The notes under the pieces were generated by a model, which saw only the letters and a program-made list of their open reading frames with translations, had not been told where the DNA came from and did no database searches. From positions 1,495 to 65,494 of the forward strand of contig CABIWJ010000006.1 of the NCBI GenBank assembly GCA_902362455.1: 64,000 bases of DNA, written 5' to 3'. Source of the stretch: Eubacteriaceae bacterium (lineage in GTDB: Bacteria > Bacillota > Clostridia > Lachnospirales > Lachnospiraceae). The translations under genes were made by a program, and so were the position numbers. Position 1 is the first letter of the stretch, and each line of letters starts with the position of its first letter. Positions 9,024 to 19,099 of the stretch are shown here, piece after piece.

Positions 9024-10114
9024 TGAGAAAAGAAATGCTTAATTATGTGAAGAAATATAGTAGAAAAAGAGATAGAAACCTTAAGTATGATTTTATGCCT
9101 GAGCTTCTTGAAATAATTGAGAAACCGGCACATATAGGTGGAAAGGTTATTATCTGGAGCATATTTACATTGCTTGTAGTAACCATTATATGGGCTTCAG
9201 TATCTAAAATCGATGTCGTATCTACGACAGGAGGAACAGTTAATCCAAAAGGAAGTGTTATCAATGTTCAGGCTAAGCAGGACGGCGTGGTAAATGAGGT
9301 TCTGGTAAGTAATGGTCAGTATGTGCATAAAGGTGATATTTTGGTTAAAATAGATTCCTCATACGATAATATAGATGTTGAAAATCTGTCTGCACAAAAG
9401 AAATTGCTAGAAGAAGAAAATAAAATATATCAGATGATATTAGATAATCAGGATATAAGTTCAATTGATATAAATCAATACGATGAAAGTATGAAGAATA
9501 CAATTAATTATATAGTTACACAGGAAAAGTATATAGCAAAAACGAATGAAGGTTCAATTGTTGATAACAAAGAACAACATAATCTGTCTGTACTTTCTAA
9601 AATAGCTGACAATGATGAGAAGATTTCTGAGATTGATAACAGTATTAAAAAGGCAGAGAATATTCTGGATAATAAAATACTTCATTCAGAAACTGATGGA
9701 TATGTAACGAATATGCAGGAGGGACTTACAGGAAATGTCGTTGGAACAGGAAATGTTCTGATGAATATTATACCTGATAATACACCTATGGAGTTAACCT
9801 GTTATGTGAAAAACAGTGATATTGCAGACTTGAAGATTGGTAAAGCGGCAGTTATTAAATTAGAGGCATATCCATATTCGGAATATGGTACATTAACAGG
9901 AAAGATAACTTACATATCGGCAGGCGCAGTATCAACAGATGAAGTTAAGAATGTATATGTTGTAAAGCTTAGCATAGAAAATAATAATGATAAGATTAAA
10001 TTACTCCCGGGAATGACTGCAACCGTAGAATTTGATTTAGGAAAAAGAAGTATTATGAAATACTTTCTTGATCCTATAACCGGAGCTTTAAAAAATACAG
10101 CCAGGGAAAAGTAA
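9023..10114 (+). CDS. HlyD-type membrane fusion protein
   Basis: A 363-residue periplasmic-adaptor-type protein. It has a cytoplasmic N-terminus, one TM helix (about residues 42-62, IIWSIFTLLVVTIIWASV), a split biotinyl-lipoyl-like domain (GSVINVQAKQDGVVNEV... and KILHSETDGYVTNM), a short coiled-coil between about 120 and 220, and a beta-barrel end. It is shorter than HlyD (about 478 residues), mainly in the coiled-coil, which fits a cell without outer membrane or TolC. It overlaps the ABC transporter gene by one base and closes the operon. Confidence 0.9.
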   Translation: MRKEMLNYVKKYSRKRDRNLKYDFMPELLEIIEKPAHIGGKVIIWSIFTLLVVTIIWASVSKIDVVSTTGGTVNPKGSVINVQAKQDGVVNEVLVSNGQYVHKGDILVKIDSSYDNIDVENLSAQKKLLEEENKIYQMILDNQDISSIDINQYDESMKNTINYIVTQEKYIAKTNEGSIVDNKEQHNLSVLSKIADNDEKISEIDNSIKKAENILDNKILHSETDGYVTNMQEGLTGNVVGTGNVLMNIIPDNTPMELTCYVKNSDIADLKIGKAAVIKLEAYPYSEYGTLTGKITYISAGAVSTDEVKNVYVVKLSIENNNDKIKLLPGMTATVEFDLGKRSIMKYFLDPITGALKNTAREK

Positions 10115-10191
10115 TAAGAATAATCTTATTATAATGTTATAATAATACGATTTAGCGACAGGCGTAAATTACATATTCAAGGACAATCTTA

Positions 10192-11163
10192 TTATAATGT
10201 CATAAGAATACCAGCCCATGTAAGTCCACCACCAAAACCAGCTAAAGCAATAAGGTCGCCAGGTTTTACGGTTCCGTTATGTAATACCTCATCTAAGAGG
10301 ATTGCCACACTTGCAGCTGAAGTATTGCCATATTTATCAAGATTAACAGGGAAAATATCATCGCTAAGATGTAATCTTTTAGCGGCAAACTGAATAATAC
10401 GTTTATTTGCCTGATGTAGTAATATTTTGTTAAAATCTTTTATTTCTATTCCGGATTTTGTTGATAATGATTCAATAATTTCCGGGATTTTTCTTGTGGC
10501 AAATTTGAATACTTCCTGACCATTCATATGGACATAAGGAGAGGTATAATTATTTTGAATAAAAGGGTTAATTAGTGGAGCATTTCCACAGGTTAATACA
10601 TCGCCTTTACTTCCGTCTGAACCATGTTCTAAACATAGTATGCCACGTTTATCTGAATGGGAAACACCTAATATGGCAGCACCGGCCCCATCACCGAATA
10701 ATACACAGGTACCTCTGTCAGTCCAGTCAATTATTTTAGAAAGTGTTTCAGCACCTATTATAAGAGCATGCTTAATTAATCCAGAGCAAATGAAAGCATG
10801 GGCCGTCTGTAATCCATACATAAATCCGGTGCAGGCAGCATTTATATCATAACACATAGCATTTATGGCACCGGTTGCAGCCTGGACTTTGCATGCTGTA
10901 CTTGGCATTTTTCCATCAGGAGTTAATGTGGCTACAATAATTAAATCTATATCCTCCGGTGAGATATGGGAGTCTTTAATAGCTTTTATAGCGGCTTTAA
11001 TTGATAATGTGGCAGTTGTATCACTATTTGAAATTCTTCGTTCTGAGATGCCGGTTCTGTCAGTAATCCATTCATCACTTGTATCGACAATGGTGCTAAA
11101 ATATTTATTTGTTACAATATTTGCAGGAACAGCAGAACCTGTTCCTAATATATATGATGTCAT
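10192..11163 (-). CDS. fabH: 3-oxoacyl-ACP synthase III (FabH)
   Basis: This 323-residue protein condenses acetyl-CoA with malonyl-ACP and starts type II fatty acid synthesis. The catalytic triad is visible: Cys in NAACTGFMYGL, His in LLHQANKRI and Asn in GNTSAASV, plus the glycine-rich C-terminal GFGGGLTWAG. Length is normal for the family. A GGAG ribosome binding site precedes the start, and a TATAAT (minus strand, 11198-11203) stands ~35 bp upstream with only a weak -35. It stands alone, convergent with the HlyD-like gene, and not in a fab cluster. Confidence 0.93.
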   Translation of the reverse strand: MTSYILGTGSAVPANIVTNKYFSTIVDTSDEWITDRTGISERRISNSDTTATLSIKAAIKAIKDSHISPEDIDLIIVATLTPDGKMPSTACKVQAATGAINAMCYDINAACTGFMYGLQTAHAFICSGLIKHALIIGAETLSKIIDWTDRGTCVLFGDGAGAAILGVSHSDKRGILCLEHGSDGSKGDVLTCGNAPLINPFIQNNYTSPYVHMNGQEVFKFATRKIPEIIESLSTKSGIEIKDFNKILLHQANKRIIQFAAKRLHLSDDIFPVNLDKYGNTSAASVAILLDEVLHNGTVKPGDLIALAGFGGGLTWAGILMTL

Positions 11164-11248
11164 AAGCTTTCTCCGTTCATAAAATATACGTTATTTAATT
11201 ATACACCGAAAATAAGGATATCTTGCATAAAAATAAAATAAAAAGTAC

Positions 11249-11294
11249 GATAAGCAGTAGGATAAACAGTAAGATAAGCAGTAAGATAAACAGG
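11249..11294. repeat. 12-bp tandem repeat between fabH and amylase gene
   Basis: Almost four copies of GATAAGCAGTAA/GATAAACAGTAA-type 12-mers alternate G and A at one position. They lie in the 270-bp gap between two minus-strand genes. No coding or regulatory role is apparent. Confidence 0.7.
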
Positions 11295-11433
11295 CTGAAG
11301 TAATTAATACATTTACAAATAACAGGGGCAGAATAATTATAAGACAATAAACAGGATTATAATAAATCAGGCTCGTTACCCGGTCTATATATGATGTTGT
11401 TTCATATATAAAATGGATAAAGAGCCTATATTT

Positions 11434-12846
11434 TTATTCTGAAAGAATAATATAATATTCAAAAGGTTTTAGAGTGTTGAGGTCTTTAGTATTAAGAGTA
11501 GTTTTCTCATCATTGATAATTCCTGTTGAATCACCATTTAATAAGATGTTGCCTTTAGAAATCTTCTTATCATATTTAACTGTCTGTTCTTTATTAGAAA
11601 GATTAACAACAACTGTAATCTTCTTACCATTTTTAACACGTTCGTAAGATAATATGCTCTTGTTATCGTTCGTAATCATTCTGACTTTACCGCCGGCTAA
11701 TCCTGTATAAAGAGGTTCATTCTCAGTCTTTATTGTACAGAAATCAGTAAGGAGTTTCTCGTATTTATAATCGCCAAAATCAATATTATCCTTTTCGAAG
11801 AACTCAAGGGAAATATCTGAATCTTCTTCATTACCTGAATATATAAGAGGAAGTCCCTCAGCAGTAAATACTACAGTATATAAAGCACCAAGAGATTCTT
11901 CGCCGAAACGGTCAGCAAGTGTTCCGTCATAAGTATTTTTATCGTGGTTATCGATGAAATTCATCTTAAAAGCTCCGTAAGGGAGGTCCTTTTTGATGTA
12001 GCTTTCTAATTTGTCAGCAGTATTTGGAACTGATGATGCTAACTTGAGTGCATCATATAATTCGAAATTATAGTTACTGTCAAATGCTTTGTTAAGAAGT
12101 GAATCACTGTTTGTACCATCTTCTGCAACCATATAGATAGGTTTAACCTTATCTAATTCAGTACGTGCCTGTTCCCAGAAGTCAAGTGGTACACCCTGTG
12201 CATAATCGCATCTGAAACCATCAACACCGATATCATCTATCCAGAATTTCATGGCATCAATCATAGCAGTTCTCATATCATTATTTGTATAATCTAATTG
12301 TGCTACGTCATTCCAGTCTGTATTAAGAGGTGAAATGATATTACCATTTTCATCTTTAGCATAATATTCAGAGTGTTCAGTAATCCAGGTATGGTCCCAG
12401 CCTGTATGATTAGCAACCCAGTCTAAGATAACGTGGAAGCCCATTTCGTGAGCTTTATTTACTAATTCCTTGAATTCATCAAGAGTACCGAATTCATTGT
12501 TTACTTCTTTATAATCTCTTATAGAATAATAAGAACCGAGAGTACCTTTTTTATTAAGCTCGGAAATAGGATAGATAGGCATAAACCAGAGTGTATTGAC
12601 ACCCATATTTTTAAGTCTTTCTAAATGACTTGAAAATGCGGCAAATGTACCCTCATTTGTATATTGACGTACATTAACTTCATAGATTATGGCTGTATCT
12701 ATCCAGTCAGCCTGCGTACGCTCGCCTATTACCACTTCATCTTCTTTAAAAGTTTCTTTCTTAGAAGAATTACCACAGCCTGCTAAGGACAGAACCATAG
12801 AAGTGGCTAATGATAATGCAATAAATGATTTAAAAATCTTTCTCAT
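11434..12846 (-). CDS. Secreted GH13 alpha-amylase-family lipoprotein
   Basis: A 470-residue glycoside hydrolase family 13 protein with a signal peptide and lipobox LAGC (Cys24), so probably anchored on the outer membrane face and acting on alpha-glucans. Conserved GH13 regions are present: DWVANHTGWDH, GFRCDYAQ with the nucleophile Asp, VAEDG with the acid/base Glu, and FIDNHDKN with the third Asp. A C-terminal beta-sandwich of about 80 residues follows. Substrate specificity cannot be read. The region just upstream of the start has an imperfect palindrome TGTGTTGCCTGCCACACA at about 12918-12935 that could be an operator; this is a guess. Confidence 0.9.
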   Translation of the reverse strand: MRKIFKSFIALSLATSMVLSLAGCGNSSKKETFKEDEVVIGERTQADWIDTAIIYEVNVRQYTNEGTFAAFSSHLERLKNMGVNTLWFMPIYPISELNKKGTLGSYYSIRDYKEVNNEFGTLDEFKELVNKAHEMGFHVILDWVANHTGWDHTWITEHSEYYAKDENGNIISPLNTDWNDVAQLDYTNNDMRTAMIDAMKFWIDDIGVDGFRCDYAQGVPLDFWEQARTELDKVKPIYMVAEDGTNSDSLLNKAFDSNYNFELYDALKLASSVPNTADKLESYIKKDLPYGAFKMNFIDNHDKNTYDGTLADRFGEESLGALYTVVFTAEGLPLIYSGNEEDSDISLEFFEKDNIDFGDYKYEKLLTDFCTIKTENEPLYTGLAGGKVRMITNDNKSILSYERVKNGKKITVVVNLSNKEQTVKYDKKISKGNILLNGDSTGIINDEKTTLNTKDLNTLKPFEYYIILSE

Positions 12847-13297
12847 ATCTTGTATTGTCTCCAGTCTGCAGGCTATAGATATTTTGTTAAATTAAGTTGT
12901 TATAAAAGACAATTTTGTGTTGCCTGCCACACAATTGTCAGGTAACTTTAAGTATACCGAACAGTTGAGAAATGGGCAAGTTATATTCTTGAAAATATGT
13001 ATATTTTATTTGCAATTATACTCTTGGAAAAATATATATTTTATTTGTGAAAATATATGTTTTTTTATTTGTGTTTTAATCGGAGTTTAATGATAAAATA
13101 TTATTGACAGTACCAGTTAATAATATTACAATTCAATTTGGCTGACTTAACGAGATTAATAGTCTTATGGATATTTTCAGGTATGTGAATCCGTTATGTA
13201 AAAACGCAAGATGGAAAATGAATTTTGAAAATAAATTTTACATCAGTTTATTAATAGAATTTGCTGTGGCATAGATAAACCAGAAAGGAATTTTGAG
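12847..13297. other. Divergent intergenic region between amylase gene and potA
   Basis: About 450 bp without a gene. It contains leader DNA for both neighbours. Between about 12985 and 13078 an AT-rich motif resembling GAAAATAT(G)TATATTTTATTTG occurs three times at roughly 30-35-bp spacing; its role is unknown. A strong promoter for potA follows (separate entry). About 165 bp of 5' leader lie between that promoter and potA, in which I see no known riboswitch. Confidence 0.6.
13104..13132 (+). promoter_or_regulatory. Sigma-A promoter of the pot-fol operon
   Basis: A consensus TTGACA and TACAAT are separated by 17 bp. It points towards potA and is the best promoter seen before the pot genes, with a leader of about 160 nt. 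Confidence 0.75.
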
Positions 13298-14371
13298 ATG
13301 ACAAAAAGACTTATAGATTTAGTTGATATTTCAAAATCATACGGTGACAATTTAATTCTTGATGAATTAAATCTGTATATAAGAGAGAATGAATTTCTAA
13401 CATTATTAGGACCAAGTGGTTGCGGTAAGACTACGACCCTTAGAATCATAGGTGGGTTTGAACAGCCAGATAATGGAAAAGTTGTTTTTGATGGGAAAGA
13501 TATTACAAAGCTTCCGCCCAATAAGAGACAGTTAAATACAGTATTTCAGAAATATGCCTTATTTACACATATGACAATAGCTGAAAATATAGCATTTGGA
13601 TTAAAGATAAAGAAGAAAAGCAAACAATATATTGATGACAAGATTAAATATGCTTTAAAGCTTGTTAACCTTGATGGATATGAAAACAGAATGGCAGATT
13701 CATTAAGTGGTGGACAACAACAGCGAATTGCAATAGCCAGAGCCATTGTTAACGAGCCTAAGGTTTTGTTACTTGATGAACCATTAGGAGCATTGGATTT
13801 GAAACTCCGTCAGGAGATGCAGTATGAACTTATCAGATTAAAGAATGAACTTGGAATTACATTTATATATGTAACACATGACCAGGAAGAAGCACTTACT
13901 ATGTCTGATACAATCGTGGTTATGAATCAGGGATATATACAGCAGATTGGTACACCGGAAGATATATATAATGAGCCTGAGAACGCATTTGTGGCGGATT
14001 TCATTGGTGACAGCAATATTATCTCTGCTACTATGATAGAAGATAAAGTTGTAGAGATACTTGGAACAAAGTTCAAATGTGTGGATACAGGTTTTGGTAA
14101 TAATAAACCTGTGGATGCAGTTATAAGACCTGAGGACGTGGAATTAGTTGAAAAAGGAAAAGGAATAATAGATGGCAGGGTCACACATCTCATATTTAAG
14201 GGAGTTCATTACGAGATGGAGGTTATGGCTAATGGTTATGAATGGTTAGTGCATAGTACAACATTTGAGCCGGTTGGAACGGAAGTAGGTATAACTGTTG
14301 ATCCATTCAATATTCAGATAATGCATAAGCCTGAATCAGAAGATGAGGAGGCAGTACCAATTGAAGAATAA
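13298..14371 (+). CDS. potA: Spermidine/putrescine ABC transporter ATPase (PotA)
   Basis: A 357-residue ATPase of the polyamine importer. It shows Walker [11 protein letters not shown] near residue 39, a Q-loop, signature LSGGQQQR, Walker [13 protein letters not shown] and the switch His in THDQEEA, followed by a C-terminal TOBE-like regulatory domain (about 240-340). Length fits PotA. It heads potA-potB-potCD. GGAATTTTGAG-type spacing gives only a modest ribosome binding site. Its end overlaps potB by 11 bp. Confidence 0.93.
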   Translation: MTKRLIDLVDISKSYGDNLILDELNLYIRENEFLTLLGPSGCGKTTTLRIIGGFEQPDNGKVVFDGKDITKLPPNKRQLNTVFQKYALFTHMTIAENIAFGLKIKKKSKQYIDDKIKYALKLVNLDGYENRMADSLSGGQQQRIAIARAIVNEPKVLLLDEPLGALDLKLRQEMQYELIRLKNELGITFIYVTHDQEEALTMSDTIVVMNQGYIQQIGTPEDIYNEPENAFVADFIGDSNIISATMIEDKVVEILGTKFKCVDTGFGNNKPVDAVIRPEDVELVEKGKGIIDGRVTHLIFKGVHYEMEVMANGYEWLVHSTTFEPVGTEVGITVDPFNIQIMHKPESEDEEAVPIEE

Positions 14372-15212
14372 AGAAAAAAAGGATAGGGCACTTAGCGCCT
14401 CATTCAAGAATACATTAATGGCGGGACCTTATATTGTATGGATAATTGCTTTCATAGTAATTCCGTTAGTCTTTGTATTCTATTATGGATTTACTGATGC
14501 AAATGGACATTTTACTTTCGATAATGTTGCCGTAATTGCACAGAAAGAATATTATAATGCATTGATTTTATCTATAATCCTTGCAGTTATAAGTACATTG
14601 GTATGTCTGTTACTTGCGTATCCGTTAGCACTTATTCTTAGAAATATGCATATGAAGAAGAATAGTTTTATTGTATTTGTATTCATTATGCCGATGTGGA
14701 TGAATTTTCTGTTGAGAACTTATGCATGGCAGGCAATATTAGATATAAATGGTGTACTTGATCATCTGTTGAATACACTGCATTTACCATATTTTAATAT
14801 AATTAATACTCCGGCAGCAATAGTATTAGGTATGGTATATGACTTTTTGCCATTTATGGTCTTACCTATATATAATGTATTAGTTAAAATCGATGACAAT
14901 ACGATAAATGCGGCAAGAGATTTAGGAGCAGATTACTTCCAGACACTTAGAAAAGTAATTCTGCCACTCAGCTTTCCGGGAATTGCAAGTGGAATAATTA
15001 TGGTATTTGTTCCTGCACTTACTACTTTCGTTGTATCAGACATTTTAGGTGGAGGTAAACTATTACTTATCGGTAATCTTGTGGAAAATAAGGTTAAAGC
15101 AGATAACATTAATTTAGGTGCGGGACTTTCACTTATACTTATGATATTCATTGTTTTAAATATGTTATTTACGGCAAAATACGATAAGGGTGAAGGAGGA
15201 AATGTATTATAA
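14361..15212 (+). CDS. potB: Spermidine/putrescine ABC transporter permease (PotB)
   Basis: A 283-residue inner-membrane permease with six predicted helices and the EAA-like loop ([20 protein letters not shown]) that contacts PotA. I place the start at the TTG at 14361: the GAGGAGG at 14345-14351 lies 9 bases before it. The upstream in-frame ATG at 14343 would put this ribosome binding site inside the gene. The TTG start gives [11 protein letters not shown]. The gene overlaps potA by 11 bp and potCD by one base, so translation of the three is coupled. Confidence 0.9.
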   Translation: MKNKEKKDRALSASFKNTLMAGPYIVWIIAFIVIPLVFVFYYGFTDANGHFTFDNVAVIAQKEYYNALILSIILAVISTLVCLLLAYPLALILRNMHMKKNSFIVFVFIMPMWMNFLLRTYAWQAILDINGVLDHLLNTLHLPYFNIINTPAAIVLGMVYDFLPFMVLPIYNVLVKIDDNTINAARDLGADYFQTLRKVILPLSFPGIASGIIMVFVPALTTFVVSDILGGGKLLLIGNLVENKVKADNINLGAGLSLILMIFIVLNMLFTAKYDKGEGGNVL

Positions 15213-17077
15213 TGAAAAATGCAGCAAAGAAAATATACTTAGCACTTATAATTCTGTTTCTATATCTTCCGATTATTGTACTTATTGTGGCATCATTTAA
15301 TGATTCTAAGATACTTGGAACATGGAAAGGTTTTACTTTTAAATGGTATAAACAGTTTTTTGCAAATGACTCAATAATGAATGCATTAAAGACAACACTT
15401 GTATTAGCAGTAATATCAGCATTTATAGCAACGGTGATAGGAGTAGTTGCCTGTCTTGCCATAAACAGAATGAAGAAAGTGCCAAGAGCAATACTTACAA
15501 GTATAACAAATATTCCAATGTTAAATGCAGAAATAGTAACAGGTCTTGCATTTATGTTATTATTTATCGGAATTGGTGTATCGCTTAGTTTTTCGACAGT
15601 TCTTATAGCGCATATAACGTTTTGTATTCCATATGCAGTATTAAGTATTATGCCTAAGGTTAAGCAGATGGATAACAGTATGTATGAAGCGGCCCTTGAC
15701 TTAGGAGCATCTAAGACATTAGCATTTTTCAAGGTTACATTACCAGATATAATGCCGGGTGTTTTGTCAGGTTTCTTTATGTCATTTACAATGTCATTAG
15801 ATGACTTTATAATTACACATTTCACAAGAGGTTCAGGCTTTGATACATTGTCTACAAAGATTTATACCGAAGTAAGAAAAGGTATAAAACCAGAGATGTA
15901 TGCATTGTCAACGTTATTATTTGTTACAGTATTTGTGTTACTTCTATTGATTAATAAGACACCGGCTAAGAAGAAAGTCGTAACGAAGAGAGCAGAAATT
16001 ATAAATAAATGTATGCAATATGCGACAATCGTGGTAATTATAGCATTAGTTGCAGTAAGTACAGTATATTCTGTAAAGAATATATTTGCCAAGAACACAT
16101 ACAAAGAAGAAATATATGTATACAACTGGGGCGAATATTTAGATCCAGAAGTAATTGATATGTTTGAAAAAGAGACAGGCATCAAGGTTAATTATGAAGA
16201 GTTTGAAACAAATGAAGAGATGTATACAATAATTGCCAAAGGTGCAAGAACATATGATGTTGTATGTCCGTCTGATTATATGATTCAGAAAATGATTGAA
16301 AATAATCTGCTTGCAGAAATAGATTATTCAAATGTTCCTAATATTTCTAATATGGGTAAACAGTATATGGAAAGTGCTGAGGGCTTTGATCCGGGTAATA
16401 AATACAGTGTTCCATATTGCTGGGGAACAGTTGGAATTATGTATAATACTAAGATGGTAGATGAGAAAGTAGACAGCTGGTCAATATTATTTAATGATAA
16501 ATATAAGAACAACATTCTTATGCAGAATAGTGTAAGAGATGCATATTGTGTAGCACTTTCAAGTCTCGGCTACAGTATTAATACTTTAGATGAAAATGAG
16601 ATTAAGGAAGCCACTGATTTATTAATCAAACAAAAGCCTCTTGTACAGGCGTATGTTATAGATCAGGTCAGAGACAAGATGATTAAGAATGCAGCCGCAA
16701 TCGGAGTTATCTATTCAGGCGAGGCTATCTATATGCAGAGAGAAAATCCAGATTTGGAATATGTTGTTCCAAAAGAGGGCTCTAATGTATGGATAGATGG
16801 CTGGGTTATTCCTAAGAACTGTACCAATAAATCAGGAGCAGAAGCATGGATTAATTTCTTGTGCAGACCAGATATTGCACTTATGAATTTTGATTATATA
16901 ACATATTCAACACCAAATGATGCTGCGAGAAATCTTATAGAAGATGAAGAAATCAGAAATAGTGAGATTGCATTTCCAGATGAATCAATCTTAGAAAGAT
17001 GCAAGGTATATAATTATCTTGGCACAGACGGTGACAAGTTATATGATAAATACTGGACTAAGGTAGGTGCGGAATAA
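15212..17077 (+). CDS. potCD: Fused polyamine permease and binding protein (PotC-PotD)
   Basis: A 621-residue fusion. Residues 1 to ~260 are PotC: six membrane helices and an EAA loop (EAALDLGASKTLAFFKVTLP). A further helix at about 270-290 (ATIVVIIALVAVSTVYSV) leads out of the cell, and residues ~305-621 are PotD, starting at YNWGEYLDPEVIDMFEKETG. The substrate-binding protein is thus tethered to the permease instead of being a separate lipoprotein. Such fusions are known in Clostridia. It overlaps potB and folC by one base each. Confidence 0.92.
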   Translation: MKNAAKKIYLALIILFLYLPIIVLIVASFNDSKILGTWKGFTFKWYKQFFANDSIMNALKTTLVLAVISAFIATVIGVVACLAINRMKKVPRAILTSITNIPMLNAEIVTGLAFMLLFIGIGVSLSFSTVLIAHITFCIPYAVLSIMPKVKQMDNSMYEAALDLGASKTLAFFKVTLPDIMPGVLSGFFMSFTMSLDDFIITHFTRGSGFDTLSTKIYTEVRKGIKPEMYALSTLLFVTVFVLLLLINKTPAKKKVVTKRAEIINKCMQYATIVVIIALVAVSTVYSVKNIFAKNTYKEEIYVYNWGEYLDPEVIDMFEKETGIKVNYEEFETNEEMYTIIAKGARTYDVVCPSDYMIQKMIENNLLAEIDYSNVPNISNMGKQYMESAEGFDPGNKYSVPYCWGTVGIMYNTKMVDEKVDSWSILFNDKYKNNILMQNSVRDAYCVALSSLGYSINTLDENEIKEATDLLIKQKPLVQAYVIDQVRDKMIKNAAAIGVIYSGEAIYMQRENPDLEYVVPKEGSNVWIDGWVIPKNCTNKSGAEAWINFLCRPDIALMNFDYITYSTPNDAARNLIEDEEIRNSEIAFPDESILERCKVYNYLGTDGDKLYDKYWTKVGAE

Positions 17078-18369
17078 TGAACTATGAAGAATCAAGAAAA
17101 TATATACAGGACGCTTCCTCAAGGGGAAGTGTCTTAGGTCTTGACAATATTGTTAACCTGATGAATAAGTTGGGTAATGTGCAGGACCGTTTAAAGGTTG
17201 TGCATATTGCCGGGACTAATGGCAAGGGTTCAACTTCTGCATATATTACTCAGATATTAATTGAAGCAGGCTATACAGTGGGAAGATACACATCGCCTGC
17301 TGTTTTTGATTATATGGAAATGTTTACCATAAATAATATTAATATTTCTGAAGATGAATATGCAGTAAATATGACAATAATAAAGAAAGCAATTGATGAA
17401 ATGGAAGCAGAACATATGACACTTCCCACACCATTTGAAATCGAGACAGCATTAGCTTATCTGTATTTCTACAGAAATAAATGTGATATAGCAATAATCG
17501 AAACTGGAATGGGCGGACGACTGGATGCTACTAATATAGTAAAATCTCCACTTGTAAGTGTTCTTACTTCAATAAGTAAAGACCATTCAAGATTCCTTGG
17601 CGAAACACTTGAAGAGATAACATTTAATAAAGCGGGAATAATTAAGAAAAATTGTCCGGTGGTAAGTGCGATTCAGTGTGATGAGGTGGCTAAGGTTATT
17701 AAAGAAGAGGCAATTAAGAATAATTCTAAGCTTATTGTATGTAATGAGCTTCAGAATGTAAGATTTAATAATGATAAAACATATGGAAGATATGTTGGAA
17801 TTAGTAATGAGTTTAATGTAGAGACATCAATGCTTGGTACGTTTCAGATACATAATATCCCTACCGCAATTGAGACTATATTAGCATTAAAATCAGAGGG
17901 TTTCTTTATCTATAAAGAGAATATTGAAAATGGAATTAAAAATGCATCTATTAGTGGAAGATGTGAAAGAATAAATGATACACCTGCGATATATATTGAT
18001 GGCGGACATAATCCGGGAGCAGCATTTAATCTTAAGAATACTCTGGAAATGTATTTTACAAATAAGAAATTAGTATATATAATAGGAGTATTAGCTGATA
18101 AAGACTACGATACAGTTCTGTCTGTTACGGGAGGGCTTGCAAATCATATAATAACTGTGACACCACCTGATAATGCAAGGTCATTAGACGGCAGAGAATT
18201 ATTAAAGACAGCATTAAAGTATAATACTTCGGCAGAATATGCAGATGATTTAGAAAAGGCAGTTAACCGTGGCATTGAATGTGCCGGTGATGACGGAGTA
18301 TTATTTGTATTTGGTTCATTATCGTATTTAGGCAGAATTAAGGAAATAGTAAGAAGTAAGAAAGGATAA
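17077..18369 (+). CDS. folC: Folylpolyglutamate synthase / dihydrofolate synthase (FolC)
   Basis: A 430-residue Mur-ligase-family enzyme that adds glutamate to dihydropteroate or folates. The ATP loop [11 protein letters not shown] is at about 44-54; DGGHNPGA and the C-terminal [12 protein letters not shown] are typical. Length is normal. Its start overlaps the stop of potCD by one base, so it is transcribed with the polyamine genes, and it leads into folE, folP and folB-folK. Confidence 0.93.
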   Translation: MNYEESRKYIQDASSRGSVLGLDNIVNLMNKLGNVQDRLKVVHIAGTNGKGSTSAYITQILIEAGYTVGRYTSPAVFDYMEMFTINNINISEDEYAVNMTIIKKAIDEMEAEHMTLPTPFEIETALAYLYFYRNKCDIAIIETGMGGRLDATNIVKSPLVSVLTSISKDHSRFLGETLEEITFNKAGIIKKNCPVVSAIQCDEVAKVIKEEAIKNNSKLIVCNELQNVRFNNDKTYGRYVGISNEFNVETSMLGTFQIHNIPTAIETILALKSEGFFIYKENIENGIKNASISGRCERINDTPAIYIDGGHNPGAAFNLKNTLEMYFTNKKLVYIIGVLADKDYDTVLSVTGGLANHIITVTPPDNARSLDGRELLKTALKYNTSAEYADDLEKAVNRGIECAGDDGVLFVFGSLSYLGRIKEIVRSKKG

Positions 18370-18377
18370 GACTTCCA

Positions 18378-18932
18378 ATGATAGATAAGACAAAGATAGA
18401 AGAGGGTGTAAGATTATTGCTTGAGGGAATGGGAGAAGATGTGAACAGAGAGGGATTGCTAGATACACCTAAGAGAGTTGCTAAGATGTACGAAGAGATT
18501 TATGGTGGTTTAGAAGAAGATGCAGCCACACATTTATCAAGAACATTTACAAGTACATCAGTTGATATGGTAATAGAGAAAGATATTACATTTTATTCAA
18601 CCTGTGAGCACCATTTGTTACCATTTTATGGAGTGGTGCATATTGCATATATTCCAGATGGCAAGGTTGTCGGACTCAGTAAATTAGCAAGAACTGTTGA
18701 GGTATTTGCAAGACGTCCACAGATTCAGGAACAGATGACAGCCCAGATAGCAGAGGCCATTATGAATTATTTATCACCAAAAGGTGTAATGGTTAAAGTA
18801 GAAGCAGAGCATATGTGTATGTCGATGCGAGGTGTCAAAAAGCCGGGAAGTAAGACTGTTACATTGTATGCTTTAGGTGAATTTAAGGATAATAAAGAGG
18901 CGAGGCAGGAATTTCTAGATAGTGTTAAGTAG
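18378..18932 (+). CDS. folE: GTP cyclohydrolase I (FolE)
   Basis: A 184-residue first enzyme of folate synthesis, GTP to 7,8-dihydroneopterin triphosphate. The zinc and active-site motif [10 protein letters not shown] and the second Cys in [12 protein letters not shown] are present, so this is the zinc-dependent type IA. It starts 9 bp after folC. A structured repeat element separates it from folP. Confidence 0.95.
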   Translation: MIDKTKIEEGVRLLLEGMGEDVNREGLLDTPKRVAKMYEEIYGGLEEDAATHLSRTFTSTSVDMVIEKDITFYSTCEHHLLPFYGVVHIAYIPDGKVVGLSKLARTVEVFARRPQIQEQMTAQIAEAIMNYLSPKGVMVKVEAEHMCMSMRGVKKPGSKTVTLYALGEFKDNKEARQEFLDSVK

Positions 18933-18936
18933 ACAC

Positions 18937-19094
18937 CTGCGGAAATGGAGATAGTGCGAAAGAATTGCACTGATGTGCCAATTCTTTCGCACAGCTAAAT
19001 GTGTTGCAGGCATCACATTTAGCATTTATCGCAGAGCCAAATCTGACATTTGGCTCGCGATTCCTCCGGCACTTTGTGTCTGCGGAAATGGAGA
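18937..19094 (+). repeat. Structured intergenic element, copy 1 (before folP)
   Basis: About 140 bp that fold into four stems: a 14-bp hairpin GTGCGAAAGAATTG/CAATTCTTTCGCAC (18954-18992), GCTAAATGTG/CACATTTAGC, AGCCAAAT/ATTTGGCT, and a last stem next to the ribosome binding site. A CCTCC in the last stem can pair with the GGAG before folP. The 15-mer CTGCGGAAATGGAGA stands at both ends (18937 and 19080), like a target-site duplication that includes the ribosome binding site. Four other full copies and one partial copy occur in the window. Confidence 0.85.
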
Positions 19095-19099
19095 AGATT

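Noticed and set aside
10115..10191. Terminator between the HlyD-like gene and fabH
   Set aside because: A TTATTATA/TATAATAA hairpin exists at 10126-10145, but it has only A-T pairs and no T-run, so it is too weak to call.
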